A stretch of DNA of 64,000 bases from Sideroxydans sp. (lineage in GTDB: Bacteria; Pseudomonadota; Gammaproteobacteria; Burkholderiales; Gallionellaceae): contig JAQTUV010000005.1 in assembly GCA_028707175.1 (NCBI GenBank), positions 271,618 to 335,617 of the forward strand. Direction: 5' to 3'. The translations under genes were made by a program, and so were the position numbers. The notes beneath the pieces were generated by a model. That model saw nothing but the letters and a program-made list of their open reading frames with translations, was not told where the DNA came from and did not search any database. Below, in pieces: positions 62,199 through 64,000 of this stretch (positions within the stretch are counted from its first letter, which is position 1; each line of letters opens with the position of its first letter).

Positions 62199-63014
62199 AT
62201 GCGGGTGCACCTTCATTAGCGCGGCCTGCGATGCAGGAATGAGCACCGGCACAGCCATTCCTGCAATTGAGACAAAGATGTCTGCGACATTCCGAATTAC
62301 GTGGGTTCCAAGCCGGTAGCCTCTTCCGGGCCACGCCACGATACCCGGACGGCTGATAACTGCGATTGGTTGGCAGCCGTTCTTGCAAGAGTAAACGGTG
62401 TCATCGCTATCGAGCGTTATTGGTGCCTCGGAGAGGTGTTGCCTAGTCTTGCAGGTGGGGCACTCAGTCTGAAAATTCGCATCTGAGAAGGTCGCTTCAT
62501 TGGGGCCGCATATTCCAGCATTTTTGAACACCTCCTCAGCACGCAAGATGGCATACGCAATGCCGTTCTGAACGTTGAAATTCCGCACTTTCGCCACTAC
62601 AAGCTCGACAACTTCCTCGACAGTCTTCTTCCGGAAGTCAATGTACCCAGTTGTATCGAGTATGCCGTCGATCTGCGCGTCATCCAGACGAAGAGGAAGG
62701 ATGTATTCCCTGTTCTCGGAGAAAGCTCTTGATTGCGCCGCTCGACGTTCGTGATTGGTCCATTGTTTGGCCGCATAACTGTCGGAAACGAGCATCAAGC
62801 AGAACTTGGAATCGTCGCGATAGACCTTCGTGAGGTGGACGTAGAGATCCTTCCCCCATAAATCTGCTTCGACATATTCGTCGTAGAACACATTCAAGCC
62901 CTTCAGTACCAACCCTGATGCAATATCGGCTGCCGCAGGGCGATCTTCGCCAGCAAACGAAATGGCTACGTCGTAGATAGCTGAAATTTTCACCACGGTT
63001 TCTTGCATGGCTAA
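62138..63014 (-). mobile_element. integron-type gene cassette with a TIR-domain gene
   Basis: An 877-base unit bounded by G^TTAGCC at the TIR start and the G of GTTAAGC at the far end of the attC. It holds one gene and almost no other DNA. The eleven-base inverted repeat GTTAGCCATGC / GCATGGCTAAC at its ends follows from the cassette cores plus flanking bases. No integrase or second attC is adjacent, so it is a lone cassette. The spacer behind it (63015-63240) shows only a 7-bp hairpin ACAGACC / GGTCTGT. Confidence 0.68.
62193..63008 (-). CDS. TIR-domain protein with a C-terminal zinc-ribbon-like region
   Basis: A 271-residue protein. Residues 10-145 are a TIR domain (YDVAISFAGEDRPAAADIA, FYDEYVEADLWGKDLYVHL, ILPLRLDD) with WTNHE at 83-87, whose Glu fits the catalytic Glu of NAD-consuming TIR proteins. 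A helical linker leads to a Cys region (C183, C186 in CPTC; C208, C212 in CKNGC) and a hydrophobic tail (VADIFVSIAGMAVPVLIPA). Bacterial TIR proteins often act in anti-phage defence by depleting NAD; that role is inferred. The stop codon lies inside the attC R'' core. No sensor partner is next to it. Confidence 0.82.
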   Translation of the reverse strand: MQETVVKISAIYDVAISFAGEDRPAAADIASGLVLKGLNVFYDEYVEADLWGKDLYVHLTKVYRDDSKFCLMLVSDSYAAKQWTNHERRAAQSRAFSENREYILPLRLDDAQIDGILDTTGYIDFRKKTVEEVVELVVAKVRNFNVQNGIAYAILRAEEVFKNAGICGPNEATFSDANFQTECPTCKTRQHLSEAPITLDSDDTVYSCKNGCQPIAVISRPGIVAWPGRGYRLGTHVIRNVADIFVSIAGMAVPVLIPASQAALMKVHPHG

Positions 63015-63240
63015 CAGTTATTTGACAGACCCGACGGTCTGTACTATTGGTAATAGTGTGGAATCCATATTTTCGATAAGCAATTGGTTCATTGAAGTGC
63101 ACCCAAAAAATTGTTCCTCATATGCATAATATTACGGACAGATGATGACAGGCCGTTCATGGCCGATTGGCGAAATCTAACCACGATTTCTCATCTCCAC
63201 AAAGCGGACACTCAAATCTCAATGCCACCCGCGAAAGACA

Positions 63241-63609
63241 CTATCCTAACAACACCATCCCCCACACCGCGCAGATCGTCACAAGGCTGATGAACACAGC
63301 GGCACTGCCGATGTCTTTGGCACGCTTGGCGAAGGGGTGGTGATCCAACGAGGTATGGTCCACTGCGGCTTCGATAGCCGAATTCAATAGCTCGACGATG
63401 AGTAGCAACAACACACTCGCCACCATCAGCGCCTTACCGAGGCCGCTCGCCGATGTGAGGAATGCAGCGGGGATCAGCACCACTGCCAGCAGCACATCCA
63501 TGCGGAATGCATCTTCATGTTTGAATGCGGCACGCAATCCATCCATGGAATAGAACATCGCGTTCCATAGTCGTTTGAGACCGGTCTTGCCTTTGTATTG
63601 ATTGCTCAT
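63241..63609 (-). CDS. dgkA: diacylglycerol kinase (copy 2)
   Basis: A 122-residue paralogue of the kinase at 46239, with EDAFRMDVLLAVVLIPAAFL and ELLNSAIEAAVDHTSLDHHPFAKRAKDIGSAAV. The catalytic segment is almost identical between the copies, while the first and last helices differ. The ATG at 63609 (MSNQYKGKTGLKRLWNA) is preferred over the GTG at 63624. It is the last gene before the TIR cassette on the minus strand. Confidence 0.92.
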   Translation of the reverse strand: MSNQYKGKTGLKRLWNAMFYSMDGLRAAFKHEDAFRMDVLLAVVLIPAAFLTSASGLGKALMVASVLLLLIVELLNSAIEAAVDHTSLDHHPFAKRAKDIGSAAVFISLVTICAVWGMVLLG

Positions 63610-63703
63610 CTTTGGGGTAAGCACAGTCGTGTGCTCATCGTATTGAATGAATGGATTATATTAGCTCGCGGCGATTCAAGCCCAATCTTACCTAGAAGAT
63701 TGA

Positions 63704-64000
63704 TCACCAATCCTGCACCACTGGGTTCTGGGATGCGACTTGAAATAGTTGCCTATCTTCAAGGCGCATCGCTGTCAGCGTTCCACCCCACAAACACCCC
63801 GTATCTAGGGCGATGATATTCGGCGTGACCTTCAAACCTAGCGCAGACCAGTGACCGAAGATCACTGTGGCATCTTGGCTGGCGCGTTTCGGCACGTCGA
63901 ACCAAGGCACAAAACCCGCTGGTATCTTCTCTACTTCACCTTTGAATTTATATTCCATCTCGCCTTCTGAGGTGCAGACACGCAGCCTTGTGAAAGCGTT
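63704..64000 (-). CDS. apaH: symmetrical diadenosine tetraphosphatase ApaH, C-terminal part
   Basis: The frame is open to the window edge, so the first two thirds of the gene lie outside; the Met at 63958 is internal. Ninety-eight residues are visible: NAFTRLRVC at the edge, then [25 protein letters not shown] and [25 protein letters not shown], which match the end of ApaH. The enzyme hydrolyses Ap4A to two ADP; the catalytic metal site is mostly outside the window. Confidence 0.92.
   Translation of the reverse strand, partial: NAFTRLRVCTSEGEMEYKFKGEVEKIPAGFVPWFDVPKRASQDATVIFGHWSALGLKVTPNIIALDTGCLWGGTLTAMRLEDRQLFQVASQNPVVQDW

Overview
The window looks like a stretch of chromosome from a Gram-negative betaproteobacterium. 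The evidence is the gene order mrcA / pilMNOPQ-aroK-aroB-dgt, lipopolysaccharide and outer-membrane assembly genes (lptD, lptE, surA, dolP, lpoA), ubiquinone genes (ubiE, ubiH) and a class I phosphoribulokinase that implies a Calvin cycle. A chemolithoautotrophic member of the Nitrosomonadales (Gallionellaceae-like) is my best guess. That is inference from gene content and cannot be proven here. No rRNA, tRNA, CRISPR array, prophage, transposase or integrase gene was seen, and no gene-free stretch exceeds 300 bases.

Layout: 1-1.2 kb, 3' end of an Ig-like repeat surface protein. 1.2-9 kb, minus-strand type IV pilus operon pilMNOPQ followed by a fused aroK-aroB gene and dgt. 9-12 kb, divergent mrcA and a nucleotidyltransferase-like gene. 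12-17.7 kb, minus-strand housekeeping genes (phosphoesterase, yjdM/phnA, ubiE, DUF971, rfaE2, dolP, diaA, yraN, lpoA), head-to-head with rsmI. 18.7-22.9 kb, RND efflux pair. 23-24 kb, pyrC. 24.1-26.9 kb, an accessory island: an integron-type cassette with an Abi_C gene and a membrane protein, then DUF4160, DUF2442 and an orphan gene. 27-29.9 kb, gamma carbonic anhydrase family protein, phosphoribulokinase and a FecR/SPOR protein. 30-36 kb, leuS-lptE-holA-cutA-dsbD. 36-40.5 kb, aroQ-accB-accC-prmA-DUF3426. 40.5-45.3 kb, tandem glycine riboswitch and gcvT-gcvH-gcvP. 45.4-48.3 kb, tpx, small membrane protein, dgkA, YcgR-like PilZ protein and PfkB kinase. 48.4-52.6 kb, minus-strand ubiH, pepP and the murein-recycling pair murU/amgK. 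52.6-62 kb, lptD-surA-pdxA-rsmA, a toxin-antitoxin pair, thiD-thiE-hemL-engB. 62.1-63 kb, a second integron-type cassette carrying a TIR-domain gene. 63.2-64 kb, a second dgkA and the 3' part of apaH.

The most interesting signal is a pair of dispersed integron-type gene cassettes without an integrase, about 37 kb apart and in opposite orientation, each carrying defence-like genes. In both, the seven-base core before the first start codon (GTTGGGC or GTTAGCC) is the exact reverse complement of the R'' core (GCCCAAC or GGCTAAC) opening a 63-67 nt attC-like imperfect hairpin just after the last stop. Other notable points are G/C-rich palindromic repeats inserted in frame inside leuS and thiE, different repeats in every spacer of the gcv cluster, a hairpin covering the pyrC ribosome-binding site, an aroK-aroB fusion, and lpoA/rsmI whose divergent starts overlap.
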